In this document: positions 1 to 12,238 of the stretch, piece after piece | Position numbering within the stretch: the stretch's first letter is position 1 | How the letters are laid out: each line of letters starts with the position of its first letter | Origin: Paraphysomonas bandaiensis | Lineage: Eukaryota; Chrysophyceae | Direction of reading: 5' to 3' | DNA: 64,000 bases | Assembly: GCA_965644295.1 (NCBI GenBank) | Contig: CBFFRP010000034.1 | Coordinates: 39,476 to 103,475 of the forward strand | The notes under the pieces: generated by a model | What the model was told of the DNA's origin: nothing | Databases searched by the model: none | What the model saw: the letters and a program-made list of their open reading frames with translations, nothing else | Program-made: the position numbers and the translations under genes

Positions 1-19
1 TACGTTGCAATATATATCG

Positions 20-131
20 AGGCCAAACTTTGCTAAAAATAATAAATATATAGTAGCCAGCAAAAATAAATAATAGCAATATTCTATAGAAATAATATAT
101 TGCAATCCAATATATTTTTACCTGGCCCTGC
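20..131 (+). repeat. Dispersed repeat R1, copy 1
   Basis: An AT-rich segment with the landmark tagccagcaaaaataaata, followed by ttgcaatccaatata and ending in tacctggccctg. It recurs in the same orientation at 58948-59048 with scattered substitutions. The complement of the last bases begins CAGGG, as hAT-type terminal repeats do, so this may be the end of a DNA transposon or MITE. No coding capacity is seen. Confidence 0.6.
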
Positions 132-195
132 TTATCGCCACTTCAATATTTTTCCATTTCCGCATCTTTGATGCTTCCGTCCACACGTCCCATTT

Positions 196-1950
196 TTAGC
201 TGTATATGTTATCATATGTGCTAAACAGTACGGCATCTACACCCTCCAACGTTTCACCAAACCATCGAATATGCCAGTTGATCTGTGCGTCCATCAAACT
301 GTATTTGTGAGGTAAACATGGCAACTGCTTATCGAAAACAAGGTGCCCCACTGGAACTTCCTGGAGAAGGTTGTAATCAGCGATCATGCGGAGTATCCTG
401 TCAAGGTGCCCTCAAGAGCCATTAATTCATACCTATCAAAGGACGCTGGACAAAGATTGTTCACAGCGTGCAGCATGACTCGATAAAGCAACTCGATTGT
501 ACCAGGCACAATTTGGCTTACGACTAATATGAAATTTTCCATGTATTGCGCCAGTTTAACATCTTGCTGGTTCTCACCATGAAACTTTGCAATACTTTCA
601 TTCACTCGTGCGATGTCTATTCCAGACTCGTGACACCAAGGGTCATACATCGAGTCATAAAACATCGCTAACTGCTAAAAAGGCTTCAGAAATTATGATG
701 CGAAAAGCTGGATCTTCGTAATAGAGACTCGGAAGGGCGGGTATACCAACTAATTCATTGGAATTCACGTAACCATCTCGAAGTGAAGTTAACGTCCTTT
801 CTATACACCCCCGCTGCGGAGAAACAACTGGAGTATACCTTCCTCACTACACTCCCCAAATTCAAACAATTCAAGCATGTTGACAAACTGATTTTTTCGT
901 CGAACTGGGTGCACATTGAGTTCTGTGTAGACACTGTCGCTGAGAGAAGTATATTCGTCAAAGCCATATGCGTCGGGGTACAGAGCCCATCGGACAATGT
1001 TTCAACTTGCACAGGCCGCTATATGCCAAAACAGTTCATATCTTTACCCAGTAACACTATTCTGCCTAATTACATTATGTCTCCATTCAATTTTTTTCAT
1101 TGTTTCTCTATCTGCACCATCAGGAATAACTTCATAGAGTTTGTGAAATTCGTTTGCACAAAGGAAATGATCCCCTTTTTAAGATTACTTTGAACATACT
1201 CTAAGAGTTGATCTCAATAGTCGGCACTTCGATTAATTTCAGTTAACAATAGCTCCATAGAGTAGTGTGTTGCCTTTGCCCAGTCCTGGAGAGTTCTATA
1301 TAACACAGCTGACAACCATGATCGTCGTCTTGCCAATAATACCAACCGGGCCGCAATATGGTGAACACATTTACTGTGACCTGAACTATTGCTTCACTTC
1401 CCCTGCCCCCGTTTCCAAGGCCCTCTCGACTTTTTGATTGTTTGTTGGAGATTTTTCTACCCATTGATAAACGGAACGAGTTTTTAACGCCTATTGCTAA
1501 ATAAAAAGACATTCAATATATATGATAAACTGACACTCTCAAGATCAAACTTCCGTTTAGGGATGGTGTGTTGCTTACATCCGCTTCTGTAGATGGCAAG
1601 AGCTCGTTCTCCTGCTGGCAACCCGAGCATATAAAATGCCAACCACTCCGATGGATATTCGGAACCAGTGTATAAATTCCTCTGGCTACGTCTCGCCGGG
1701 AAGGAATTGAATGGAACATAGCATTGATGTTTCGATCCCTTGTTGGATATGTCCGGAGTACATCAAAGAAACATCGTAGGCCAACTCGTATAGAACGCCA
1801 CATCTTTGCATCCGGTTTGAAGTTCGTTGTCACTGAGTTGCAGGAAATTCCAGAGACAAGATTGATTAATGAGTTTTTGAGGGATATTGCTTCTTTACTC
1901 TTGTCTTTCTCAGTCAGACACTTTATCGGTTCTACAACCTCGTTAACTGA
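196..1950 (-). CDS. Multi-exon protein of unknown family (5' part unresolved)
   Basis: I do not recognise the family. Three introns can be read with confidence because they restore one frame: 398-432 (35 nt), 668-746 (79 nt) and 801-838 (38 nt), all GT...AG. The joined 3' part reads through LFEFGECSEE, then SNELVAMFYDSMYDP, then LCPASFDRILRMIADYNLL, and ends at a stop at 196-198. Upstream, protein-like pieces continue at about 1030-1180 (contains HFLCANEFHKLYEVIPDGA) and 1515-1945 (contains SGWHFICSGCQQENELL), but I could not join them in frame, and a TAG/TGA lies near each junction. The piece at about 1243-1512 overlaps a repeat end (cgcctattgctaaataaaaag near 1478-1505) that is also found near 33.8 and 34.4 kb. 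The gene may therefore be interrupted by, or partly made of, repeat sequence. Start unknown. Confidence 0.45.
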
Positions 1951-2010
1951 TGGAACTCTTTGTGGAATGGGAACTCATCATTAGATGCCTGATTTTCCTC
2001 ATTGCTTCCT

Positions 2011-2857
2011 ATCTCAGGTGTGTGTACATCTACACAATGCTATCAGTAAATATTAATCACTAAGAGCAAGTGTCATTTATCTTGAGCTTCAGAGACATTG
2101 CAACAGGTTCTTCCGGCAATCCTCAGAATGATCCATGGTTCTCATTTAGCTTAATGTGATTATTTTTATTGCAAGAAGTGCATGCATTTCACACAAAAAC
2201 CTACCCTCAATTACCCCAACCCACTCCAGGTAAAATGGCTAAATGTGGGATAATATTATTTACTGTTAGAATTGGACATTTTACTGAAGTTAACTTTACT
2301 CTACACGTAAATCTGAATCTTGCTTTGTTGAACACGATGCATTTTCAAGTAAGATATTATAATTATTTTACTCTGAACACTTCACTACATATTCGTGTAA
2401 CATCTCGTAAATCACCTGTTCTCAGCAACACCTGTTTATCATATGTTCACTAGTCACTCCTATATCTCATATAGTCCCAGTTCAGTAGCTCAATTTAATT
2501 TCTTTGTAACTAATCACCCGTTAGGTTGGGGTAAAATAGCATAAACAAGCAAGGAAAGATAACCTAAATTACCCCTCGATTTTTCTTATTAGAAAGTTAT
2601 TGGGGGAGGGTAACTTCTTCCACGGTCAGAATACCTCTCGCTTATATGAAAGCACCCTTACTGTGTGAGTTTAACTTCAGTTATTTAAGCTTTTTCACAG
2701 CCAAATATCAAATGTCCGATGTAGTATGTATACCAATAAGATCATCCATGTACCACAATACCAGCAACTTGCGTAATTCATATAGAAACGAAATTAATAA
2801 TAAAAGTTACAGATAAAATATTACACGAATCTACATCCACAGCAATCACACCCAGTT
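2011..2857. other. Intergenic, AT-rich, nothing recognised
   Basis: The stretch lies between two minus-strand genes. A plus-strand reading at 2169-2453 has no domain-like content, and I see no RNA gene or convincing repeat. Confidence 0.4.
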
Positions 2858-5845
2858 CTAAACTTCAAATTGATGATCTGGCGGAGTATTTGAGAGTGCT
2901 TCTTTTGCCTGTAGCGATTCCTGTTTAAAGTGATAAAGCGCTTTCATCCAATTTACTGCTTCTTCATTTCCTACTCTACTCCGAACTATCCACTGAAAAA
3001 GAGATGGTTCACTTTCACCGAACTTTGGCGGGCGACGAACCGATTCAGTTCTGAACGTTAAACGCATGAGTCCAGTGGAGTTGAGATCCACATCAGCAGC
3101 AACACAATCTGTCCATGCCACGATTTTAAGAAATATACAAGCAAACTATCGCTTACCACTTAAGTCTAGAAACAAGAAGTCATCGCCATCCGCCCCCCTC
3201 CCTTTTGAATTAGAATAATTCTGCAAGCGATGTATACACAAAGACGCGCAATCCACAGTCAACATCAGTAGTACGGAGCCATACTCGACCATGATGCTGG
3301 ATCCACGAGTAGAATCTGTTTTGTTCACATCGTCTGCCTCTTCAAGAATCACGTAAACAAGAGATGAGGTACTGCGATTTCCAATTACGTACCAGATTGA
3401 GGAATGCTGCAATTACTGGATACCAGCTGTGAATGTTTCACAGAACCACACTCCGCTGGCGGAGAAGATGCACTCCTAGAAAACCAAGACTTTCTTGACT
3501 TGTCGTCTCTATCACAACTATCTGGACGATTGTCAGAGTTTGTTTCTAGCTTTGATCGGTCCTCAGAATAATTCTGACTTTGTTCTATAGAACTTTTCAA
3601 CTCATCTACCGATTTATCGTCGACACAATCTACGGCACTACAACTACCAAAAGAGTAACTATCCCGCTGGCCAGGTGTCGTCTCTGCCATTTTCTCTGCC
3701 ACGGGGTCATTTATTGGTTCACCATCCCCAGGGTTATCTTCTCTGCCATCAACCACCAGAGAATCACTCTTCAACACACTATGTGTGGATTCTTTCCTAT
3801 GGAAAGAAAGTCGGCGCCTTCCTAACACACTCCGCTTTCTCGCCATGTCTGAGTCACTAACAGCACCCCCAGAATCATCTTGTGAGTGCGATCCTCCTGT
3901 TTTACTCAGTACTCCGGTCACAAATGACGAAAGCCGGGCAAATGACCCTTTTCGCTTCATTTTTTCATTTCTTCCACGTACTTCCGAGTCAGATGCGTAT
4001 TTGGCATCCGCATGAGAGCCAGGCAATGTACCAACCGAGCTGCCTCGTTTGGTCACAACACGCTTTATAACGTCCCCGTCGCTAAGAGGATACTCTGGCA
4101 TCGAACCTGATATATTGAATTGACCTAAGTGTTATGCTTAAATAACAGCAGGATTACCAGTTGAACTATCAGGGTAACCCTTGGGTTCAATATCGTTATT
4201 GACAGCGTCATGTTGCTGGTGGATTTGACCCGGATGAAGTACAGAATCAGACTGTTGCCTAACCAAGGGATCACCAGAGTCCGCGGCAGAAGTAGTAGAC
4301 GTTTCGAAAAAGCTACTAACACTTGCATCTTTGGGGGAAGAGGCACCAGCGCTCTTCGCTCGCCTAACCACTTTCGAAACAGGAGGTTCAACAAGCACAG
4401 GGTCCCTATCCTTTACATATTGTTCGTGTGTGTAAGGTACAGTTAGGGCTTCTGGAGTAAAATGAGAAAAAACACCATGAAAAGGATAATACAAACATAC
4501 CAATTGTCGACGACGGGGCTGCAAGCAAAGCTCGAAGATCGTCAATATGCCTACTACTCTCGGATGCTATATATGCGCCCACAATTGATGAGTGCAATAT
4601 AAAACAATACAAAATACGATTTACCGTGCAACGTTCGCGAACAAAGTCTACTCTTTTCTGTCCACATATAACAATTATACTACTTTCATAATTGTCTACG
4701 CATCAAGTACCTGAACATGCGTCATGCAAAAGCAAAGCTGCCCTAATAGCTTCGGTCCAGAGTCGAGATGTGTCAGCGGAGGGTACCACTGGGGTGAATT
4801 CTGATGAATCCTTACTAGCGATTACAGTGAATGAGTAGCCGGAGTAATCATCCTGTTTCACATCGCGTATTGTGCTAAGCGGAAGAGTGTTGCTGGACAC
4901 ATGGGGGTCTAATTGTTCCTGCCCCGTTAGTGGGTCCTTTATCAACTAGTGCATGATACAGCGCTCAAATTCGAGATAGAACAAATAAATATGTTCACAC
5001 CTTCAGTTTAATGGTTGAAAGCCGCAGACACCATTCCGAGGAATCGCGCGAATACCAGTCAATATACAAATATCTCTTCCGCATTTCTCCCCTGTCTGTA
5101 GAGACAGGTTTACGAATCACGTAGCATCCACCTACGCGCAAATACATAACAAACATCAGACACGCAATCGAAATTACCTTCTACTTTACTAATCACCTCG
5201 GCTAGTCTATATTCCTTAGAAACAGATATATATGCAATATATTTGACCAAAAATTTTTGCCAGTCTCTTCTCTCTGCATCGGTGAGGAAGACAAGAACAA
5301 ACGGTCTTCTAGTAGCATGAGATACCCTTGGCATACAAATCACAGCAACTCAGCACAGCATATATCGGCTTATATACCTCAGTTCAAACCCATCAACATC
5401 TTTACGTCCTTTCAATGAAAAACTTTTTCGATTATCGTTGGGTAGTTCCAGTGAGCAATGATTGAGAGGAATAGTACCTTTAGGTTTGACGGCATTAGCA
5501 TCTTGGAAGTAGGTCATCAGACCACCTCTGACGATGAAATATCGCTTTTTCCAACTCACAAGATTACTGTCACCTATATACATATCTCAATATTTATTAC
5601 ATATCTCATATACTATCTACAATATACTACTAACCTTTCATGAATTCTCCATCTTTAAATCCTGGTGGTTCCTCAGGTAATCTCAATAAATCATCACGAG
5701 TAACAGATATTTTTTTCTCGCCATCACATATCCATGCATCATAATGATTCTTTTCTCCTTGTCCACTACATGTCCATGCAGTACGTACACCATTACCATA
5801 ATCTATTGCAGTTTCATATGTATCATGTGGTATAGTAGTTGTCAT
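2858..5845 (-). CDS. Multi-PH-domain protein
   Basis: A multi-exon gene that starts at ATG 5845 and ends with TAG at 2858. After a short N-terminal segment, the first pleckstrin-homology domain starts with SWKKRYFIVRGGLMTYF and ends with the typical C-terminal helix DAERRDWQKFLVKYI (about 5580-5190). A second PH-like domain spans 5110-4705 (RKRYLYIDWYSRDS ... TSRLWTEAIRAALLL). A long Ser/Asp/Lys-rich low-complexity linker follows (about 4545-3420). A third, divergent PH-like module closes the protein (3385-2858, ending NWMKALYHF). Introns are short (about 45-60 nt); for example, the first runs from GTTAGTAG to TATATAG near 5634-5580. PH domains bind phosphoinositides or proteins, so a membrane-associated signalling or scaffold role is likely, but no catalytic domain is visible. 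Exon borders in the linker (around 4600-4100) are not settled. Confidence 0.75.
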
Positions 5846-6298
5846 GTGTATAGACTCTATAATGATGTCTATTATATATAAAAAGATACCTTAATTAAAA
5901 GAATTTAAGTGTTAATATGCATATAATAAGACCCTTGTGTTCATAGATGATAGTTTGTTGTATATATGTTATACTTAAGGATATAGTCTCACTTATGGTA
6001 AGTTATGTCGGCTGCTATACTAACATATACATACATACAGACTAACTGTGTATGTGTAGGGAATGTCATAGAGAATTCCTGTACAAATAGCGATAACCTA
6101 ATGTTTGAAATAAAATCGTATATTTTATATGATCACTTGAGATAAAAAATGTACTTTTCAGAAAAAAACTAAGAAATTGATCAAAAACATCATGTTTTAA
6201 TAAATATAGTATATAAAACATATGGCTAAACAAATCGAATAAAAATCTAGAAATTTGCTTGACTATATATTTACCTACAACAACACTATACAGTTAAT
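5846..6298. other. Divergent intergenic region
   Basis: AT-rich DNA between the PH gene (minus) and ZPR1 (plus). It contains short tacatacatac runs near 6027 and poly-A/T tracts. No gene seen. Confidence 0.4.
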
Positions 6299-6360
6299 TG
6301 ATTGGTTGATTTTATTGGTTGCAGTTGATTTCAATGGAAGTGAAGAAAGTCATAATGAAG
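6299..6360 (+). promoter_or_regulatory. CCAAT-type promoter block upstream of ZPR1
   Basis: Two ATTGG (reverse CCAAT) boxes sit about 12 bp apart, near 6301 and 6315. They are followed by a gtgaagaaagtcat stretch, about 140 bp before the ZPR1 start. The same arrangement (two ATTGG boxes, then gcgaagaaagcatga) precedes the G-patch gene at 9659-9700. NF-Y (CBF) is the usual reader of CCAAT boxes; its use here is inferred. Confidence 0.4.
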
Positions 6361-6451
6361 TGGCTGTTTGATAGGATGTTGTAGTATATATTATCAGATT
6401 GCTTCATAATCATATATAAGAAGATTATATAGAATTATTAGTATCAATATA

Positions 6452-9057
6452 ATGAATAATGATGAACAAGAGACTATGGAACCAGTGATATCTACACCGG
6501 ATGAATTGGGAATCACTGAAGTGGAGAGTATGTGTATGAGTTGTGGAGAGAATGGGCTTACTAAGTTCCTTATGCATAAAATACCATATTTTCGGGAATT
6601 AATTATTGCTTCATTTGAATGTGAGCATTGTGGTGAAAGAAATAATGAGGTTACATTCGGAGGAGAGATTCAGATACAAGTATGAGATGTAGTATATAGT
6701 ATCACCTCTACTGTGTACTTATATATATAATACACAGGGATCGATATACGAATTAGAGTGTACTAACGCCAAAGATTTGGATCGTCAATTGATTAAATCG
6801 GATAGTGCTTCTGTATACTTTCCTTCCTTGGATTTTGAGATTCCACCGAAAACACAGAAAGGTGAAATATCAACTATTGAGGGTTTCTTAACCACTGCGG
6901 CTCGAAATCTGAGTCTCTATCAGCGAGAGAGAATGGCGGAAAACCCAGAAGTGGGCGCCAAGGTTGCTGAGATTATAGGTGTGTGTGCTTTCCTATGTTG
7001 TTGTCGATTTGACCATCTGACAGTTGAATTGGGCCGGATGTCCAGTGGTGTGAGCTTCCCGTTCAAAATCGTCGTAAATGACCCGGCCGGTAACTCCTTT
7101 GTTGAAAACCCCTTTGCCCCAAAATCCGATCCTAAAATGCGTGTACGCCACTACCATCGGTACGTATTCATGCACTTGATGGACGTTTTCTGAAGTGCTT
7201 ATGCCTGTAGCACACCTGAACAGGACATATCTCTCGGACTCCAACCAGAGCACGGCATCTACCGGAAAGATGAGGATACCAATTTCAAGTCTCTCATCGA
7301 GGGGCGCGGAGGATTCGGTGGAGAGAAAAATGTTGCAACACAGGATGAGGTTCCTCCGAGTGGAGGTGGGGAAGGAGACGGAGCAGAGCCCTTGGGGCGA
7401 AGTGAGGCAGTCAGCATCCCGCAGAACTGCCCAAACTGCAATCATCCGGGAGAATGCCTCACTGCTCTCACAGATATACCACATTTCAAAGAGGTATGTT
7501 CTGCTATTACTGAATGCTTGCGAATTGATGAAGTGATATCTAACGTTGATGGCGGCTCCATTTGCAGGTTATCATTATGGCGTTCACATGTTCTCAATGT
7601 GGCTATAAGAACAGTGAAGTTAAAGGTGGCGGAGCGGTTCCTACTCTCGGAACTGAGGTACAGTAATCTCTTATAGTAATTTTGTTTGGCTAATGTACTC
7701 TTGTTGAAGGTTACTTTGCATGCGACATCTGCAGACGACCTGAAAAGGTGAGGTGCTGTATCTGTGGAGTTTTCTCCTTTCTAACACCGTTCCTCGAATC
7801 TCAGAGATGTGTTGAAGTCAGACAGTGCCATGGTGCGCATACCAGAATTAGACCTTGAACTGCAGTATGGAACATTAGGAGGAGTCTACACCACGGTGGA
7901 GGGTCTACTGCAAAAAATTGAGGCCAGTCTGAGGTATGGAACCCATGCTTATGCGATGCTGTTTTAATAGTGAGCACAGGGACTGTAACCCGTTTGCCCT
8001 GGGTGACTCAACTAGGCTTCATCACTCAGAGGCTCTCAAGACAGAGAATGTAAGTTGTCTATTACATAGAAAACATGAGCTTACACTGTCACATAGGCCA
8101 CAGATAGGTTTATTGTCGTTATGGACCATCTCAAAGAGGTTTACTCAGGTATGATTTCAATTTCATCCATATCAATAAATCCCTAGTCCAGGTCAAAGAT
8201 TTCCCTTCACTCTTGTCCTGCGAGATCCGTTGGGAAATAGCTTTATTTCCGCACACATTGGTGAGAAGTCAACATTGTGTTTATTGGGTCTTTGCTCACA
8301 TCATGTCCGCTATCAGGGTCTTTTATTCCACCCGAGGCTGACTCAGGACTCTCCATTGAGGATTTTCAGCGCACTTGGGAAGAGGTGAATGCCCCATACT
8401 TGCTATATATCATGCTAATTTTTTGTATAGAACGAGGAATTTGGCTTGAATGATATGAACACAAAAGACTTTGAAACTGGCGTGAGCTACGACGACGGAC
8501 CAATATTGTCTGATAGACTGACACATGTTTTGCCCAAAGGTATACCAATAGCTTTGGTGCATTTTTGTGTGTCGTCCTTCAGCTAATGAATGAATGAAGT
8601 CTAATCTTATCTGTATTCAATAGGAGCGGATCATCCAACTCCTTTTGCCCAAGGCGTTAAGGATTCTACACCCTCAGGTGTCTACTTTGACACTCCTGTA
8701 GCAGGACCTGCTCCTGAACCATACATTGACGACACGGGGAAAAAAGTTGGATGGACTTCTGTGGGACCCTCTTGGGGTCCGGTAGATATGGCCAAGGAGT
8801 TGGGCTGTCCAGCTCCTAACAATGAGGAATCTAACGATGATGCCCCCGTTGTTGATGGGCGCAGACATTTCAATGAGCGGGATTTTACCCTTAAATTTTC
8901 AGCTAGGGAAGAGTTTGGCGGGGCTAGACCTGGTTTTGTTTTCAGGCTTGGGGCCCAAGGACTCGGCTATTATGAAGATGTCGGTATTGCTGATGATAAA
9001 AGTTCAAGTACAGTGGATAGAGAGTCACCAGTAGAAGCGCAGGACGAGAAAAAGTAA
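6452..9057 (+). CDS. ZPR1: ZPR1 zinc-finger protein with C-terminal extension
   Basis: Contains both ZPR1 modules. The first has a C4 finger (CMSCGENG ... CEHCGERNNEV) followed by the alpha/beta domain with SLDFEIPP and STIEGFL. The second has CPNCNHPGECLTALTDIPHF and a following exon with CSQCG-type cysteines, then DVLKSDSAMVRIPELDLEL and TTVEGLL. The usual ZPR1 end, NEEFGLNDMNTKDFE, lies near 8440-8475. ZPR1 in yeast and animals binds eEF1A and is needed for its folding and for cell growth. Introns are short: the first is gtatgag...acacag after 6679, and another ends in cctgtag before the codons for TPEQDISLG. The frame continues past the normal end for about 190 residues with proline/glycine-rich sequence and a conserved-looking block, GGARPGFVFRLGAQGLGYY, and stops at TAA 9057. 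I do not recognise that extension. Confidence 0.9.
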
Positions 9058-9610
9058 TACAGCGTGCTGGTAACTTATCGTATCAGTAGATAGTGTGGTA
9101 TAATAATTATGCTTATTTGCTGTAGAAATAACTTAGTGAAGGTTGAAAGTTAATAACATATCTATTTAAAACCCAAGAGGTTGAGATATTTTGTGTATCA
9201 TGTGCACTTTGCCCAAACTGTCAAGTGATTTGGTGATCTTATGTCTTTTTCATATGGTTGTCCCTACACGTTTTCCTATCTCACATTGTCAGATAAAATG
9301 TTGTTCTTTTGCACACTATTGATGCCACTTGATTCACGGAATAACGTATTTCCCTGTTTGTTGTATGACAGAGCCTGTACGTGTATTGGCTCAGTGTAGA
9401 ATATGACAACGTACTTATATTTTCGATCGGAGTCCATCGGATAAACAGCAATCAATATTACCGCATCGATAGCTGGTGATAGTGATACAGTTGTCATTGC
9501 ACAGTAATTACTTCCATTCGAGGAATGTGTACGACATATGTACAACTGGAAACATGACTGTGTTGTTGCAATTGTTGTAACTATTTTTTTGTAGGTTCAT
9601 TTTTTTAGTT
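9058..9610. other. Intergenic region
   Basis: No clear gene. A minus-strand reading at 9276-9545 (89 codons) has plausible composition but no recognisable motif, and I do not call it. T-rich tracts follow near 9585-9605. Confidence 0.35.
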
Positions 9611-9700
9611 AACCAATTGAACCAATAGAAATGGTTTTACATATTTTGTAGGATGTTGATTGGTGGATTCTTTTATTGGTGGCGAAGAAAGCATGACAGT
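9611..9700 (+). promoter_or_regulatory. CCAAT-rich promoter block upstream of the G-patch gene
   Basis: Two CCAAT boxes (aaccaattgaaccaatag, 9611-9628) are followed by two ATTGG boxes at about 9659 and 9674, then gcgaagaaagcatga. The block lies 130-220 bp before the G-patch start and matches the spacing and the trailing motif of the ZPR1 block at 6299-6360. Confidence 0.4.
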
Positions 9701-9831
9701 TTATTATATGGGTAGTATATGCATGTATATGTGATATCATGCACACTGTTGTGTTAGAATTAAACTCAACACTTCCAAATCGGATACATTCATCTTCTGT
9801 TTAATTAACTGTATCAGAAGATTATCTTATC

Positions 9832-10603
9832 ATGGCATCGATGTTGGTGACAAAGAAAACCCTTAAATCAATGGGAGGGAAAATGAATGAAAGTTCTGGT
9901 AGTGCAGTCTCTGCATTCGCTCGTAGACAAATGGAGAAGTTTGGATGGACAGAGTGAGATAACAAATCAATAACAATGTATATGACTAATCTTATTGAAT
10001 TATTAGGGGTAAAGGTCTAGGAAAGAATGAAGATGGTATTCAAAAACACGTGAAAATAGTAAAACGCGACGAAAACACTGGGGTAATTCTAACAGATTGG
10101 CTTGTAATAGTGTGTAATGCTTGTCACAGTTAGGTAGCGAAGCGAAGCCTGTTGATCCAGAGGCTGAAACCTGGTGGCATGATGCTTTTGCGAATGCTTT
10201 AAGTAAAGTGTCGACAAAGAAGAAAAGAAAACGCTCTGAACAGTCCAGCAGTTCTCCACCTACATATGATGAGCTCTTTGCTGCCACTGGTGGTGTAAGA
10301 CTTGGCATGCGAGCCAGAGCTGATCAAGTTGGTAAATTGAGTAGAGTTAATGATTTCCCTGAAATACAAAAAGTTTCAAGAACTGCAGAATCCAGCGATG
10401 TGGCCAGTTCCAAATCGGACTCTGAATCTGGCTCTCCATCGACCTGTATCAGTAATGGAACAACGGAGCAACAAAGCAGCAATTCTATAGAGCAGACAAA
10501 GGATAGAAAAGAGAAGAAAAGCAAGAAAGAGAAAAAAGAGAAGAGTAAGAAGGAGAAGAAAGAAAAAAAGCTAAAGAAGTCAAAGTCGAAAAGAGAGAAA
10601 TGA
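9832..10603 (+). CDS. G-patch protein, GPATCH4-like
   Basis: Three exons. The start is ATG 9832 and the stop TGA 10603. The G-patch spans the first two exons: AFARRQMEKFGWTEGKGLG, then KNEDGIQKHVKI. It continues with the GPATCH4-type follow-on ETWWHDAFANAL. The first intron starts gtgagataac and ends ttattag. The second starts gtaattct and ends gtcacag. The C-terminus is a long lysine/glutamate tail of KEKK-type repeats, typical of nucleolar proteins. G-patch proteins activate DEAH helicases, and GPATCH4 in animals is nucleolar and linked to DHX15 and ribosome biogenesis. The family match is good. The partner here is inferred from the family. Confidence 0.85.
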
Positions 10604-11572
10604 AAAAGGAATAGTCTGTAGCCGTTGTCTTTGTCAATATCAAGTATGAATCTCGACATGGTATAGTATTAGTATAATGTATGTGATAATGTTAGTAATA
10701 ATAATTTTGCAGCTAGTGCTGTGCGTTAGTGTCTAGATTTCAAGGTTCTCTATCCATTTGTTGGGAATTATGTCATGGGAAATATTATTCAACCTAGTCA
10801 CACTATTTTGGTGGAATAGCATAGTCAAAGTAATAAATGACTCAACCTAGTCGTTATTAAATCCATTGATTACACACTGTGACAGTTACGGTACCATCTC
10901 ACACCACACAATATATTAGTGGCTTGTGGCTTACATTCAAACATAACAATAAGCTCATATATTTATATCTACTTAACACAGGTGCATATATGTCTATCGA
11001 GCCTATCCATAGCTTACAAGTATACTGCGATGGGTCCCCTGTCAGTGTTATGGGGAGGAGGGGTCCATGAAGCTGTAGATATATCTTACACTGTGATCTA
11101 TGATCTGCAATCTGCAGGGCATCTCGAGATCTTCATATGCTATGAGTGATAGCGCTCATCGATAATTCACCTCGATATATAGAGCGCAGAATATTTGACA
11201 CGTGATAAACATCAAAAGACTATCTTTGAAAGAAGCGAGGAAAGAGATAGCTCAGGGTTCAGCTACAACTAACCACATAATAGAATAACTATGTTTACTT
11301 TTGAGGTAACGTATGTTTCAGGACACTTAACAGTGTAGATATCTCCGAGGAAAATTGTTTCCTAAAATAACATTAATTATTAATTGTTACTATAATGAGT
11401 TATCTATGATATCTGAAAAGTCGATAACTGAAATTACCAATAATTGAGAAAATTCTAAGAACTTCGACTGCTATTCATTTATACGCGGTATTAAATAATC
11501 GTAAATGTAAAGTATTATCTTTGTGATTTTGTGTACATTCTCTATTGCACACATATGATGATTTCAGTCTAA
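10604..11572. other. Convergent intergenic region
   Basis: Lies between the 3' ends of the G-patch gene and the ankyrin gene. The two overlapping plus-strand readings at 10879-11149 have low-complexity, Tyr/Ile-rich content and no motif. No RNA gene seen. Confidence 0.4.
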
Positions 11573-12238
11573 TCAGTGCCAATATGTAAGCCATTCGTTC
11601 ATCAAGAAGTTATTCCACTGCTCCCATACGTAGTTCGGAAGATATTCCAAGGGTGTCGCACCAAATTTTTCAGATATAAACATGAGGCGAGGGTCATTTC
11701 TCAGCAAAAGTCGGGCGATTTCGAAATTGGGGACTCCTCGCCAACAGAGGTCATGAAGGGGGGTGCGCCCACAGTCGTCAGCCATGATCACAGCTCCGTT
11801 CTCCAAAAGGAAAGTAACAGTCTCCAAGGAAGACCGCTTGCAAGCTAGGTGTAGTATCGATTCACAGTGTTCGTTGCAGGCTGACATCGAGTAACCTGAC
11901 CGTTTCAGTTCGGATAGCATATGCACATCAGAATTTCTCACAGCAATCAACAATTTCGTATCATAGCTATGACGTTGTTCCTGAGTTGGGGACATTCGAT
12001 ACTGTGATGTCACTCCGCTCCGAGGAGAGAATGTAAAACCACGACTGCTGAGTAGCATTTGTAAGAACCAATAAGGGTTCTCAAGTTCAATATCAGATGA
12101 CGTTGATAGATCTTCAGACGAAGTCTCACTTATGTTATGTGGGTCATAATCAGAAGTGCTACAATAATGCTCGAAGTTATAGGGCTTCTGGCCAACAGTT
12201 AGCGACATTCCCACAGATTCTAATGATATAATGGACAT
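11573..12238 (-). CDS. Ankyrin-repeat protein, 221 residues
   Basis: Single-exon frame from ATG 12238 to the stop at 11573. The N-terminal half is Ser/Asp-rich with no domain. From about residue 95 there are roughly three ankyrin repeats: KLLIAVRNSDVHMLSELKRSG, then SILHLACKRSSLETVTFLLENGA, then GRTPLHDLCWRG with NFEIARLLLRNDP, closing on a partial repeat, GATPLEYLPNYVWEQW. The TPLH and LLL hallmarks are intact. Ankyrin repeats mediate protein-protein contact; no enzyme domain is attached. It faces away from the translin-TRAX gene, from which it is separated by about 560 bp. Confidence 0.8.
   Translation of the reverse strand: MSIISLESVGMSLTVGQKPYNFEHYCSTSDYDPHNISETSSEDLSTSSDIELENPYWFLQMLLSSRGFTFSPRSGVTSQYRMSPTQEQRHSYDTKLLIAVRNSDVHMLSELKRSGYSMSACNEHCESILHLACKRSSLETVTFLLENGAVIMADDCGRTPLHDLCWRGVPNFEIARLLLRNDPRLMFISEKFGATPLEYLPNYVWEQWNNFLMNEWLTYWH

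Noticed and set aside
783-1193. 136-codon plus-strand frame
   Set aside because: The opposite strand gives a protein whose three introns restore one frame over several exons, so the plus frame is more likely a shadow.
9276-9545. 89-codon minus-strand frame between ZPR1 and the G-patch gene
   Set aside because: It has no motif, no homologous look and no splice partner, and it lies within promoter-type intergenic DNA.
10324-10659. Phe/Ser-rich minus-strand frame
   Set aside because: It is the antisense of the Lys/Glu-rich tail of the G-patch gene.
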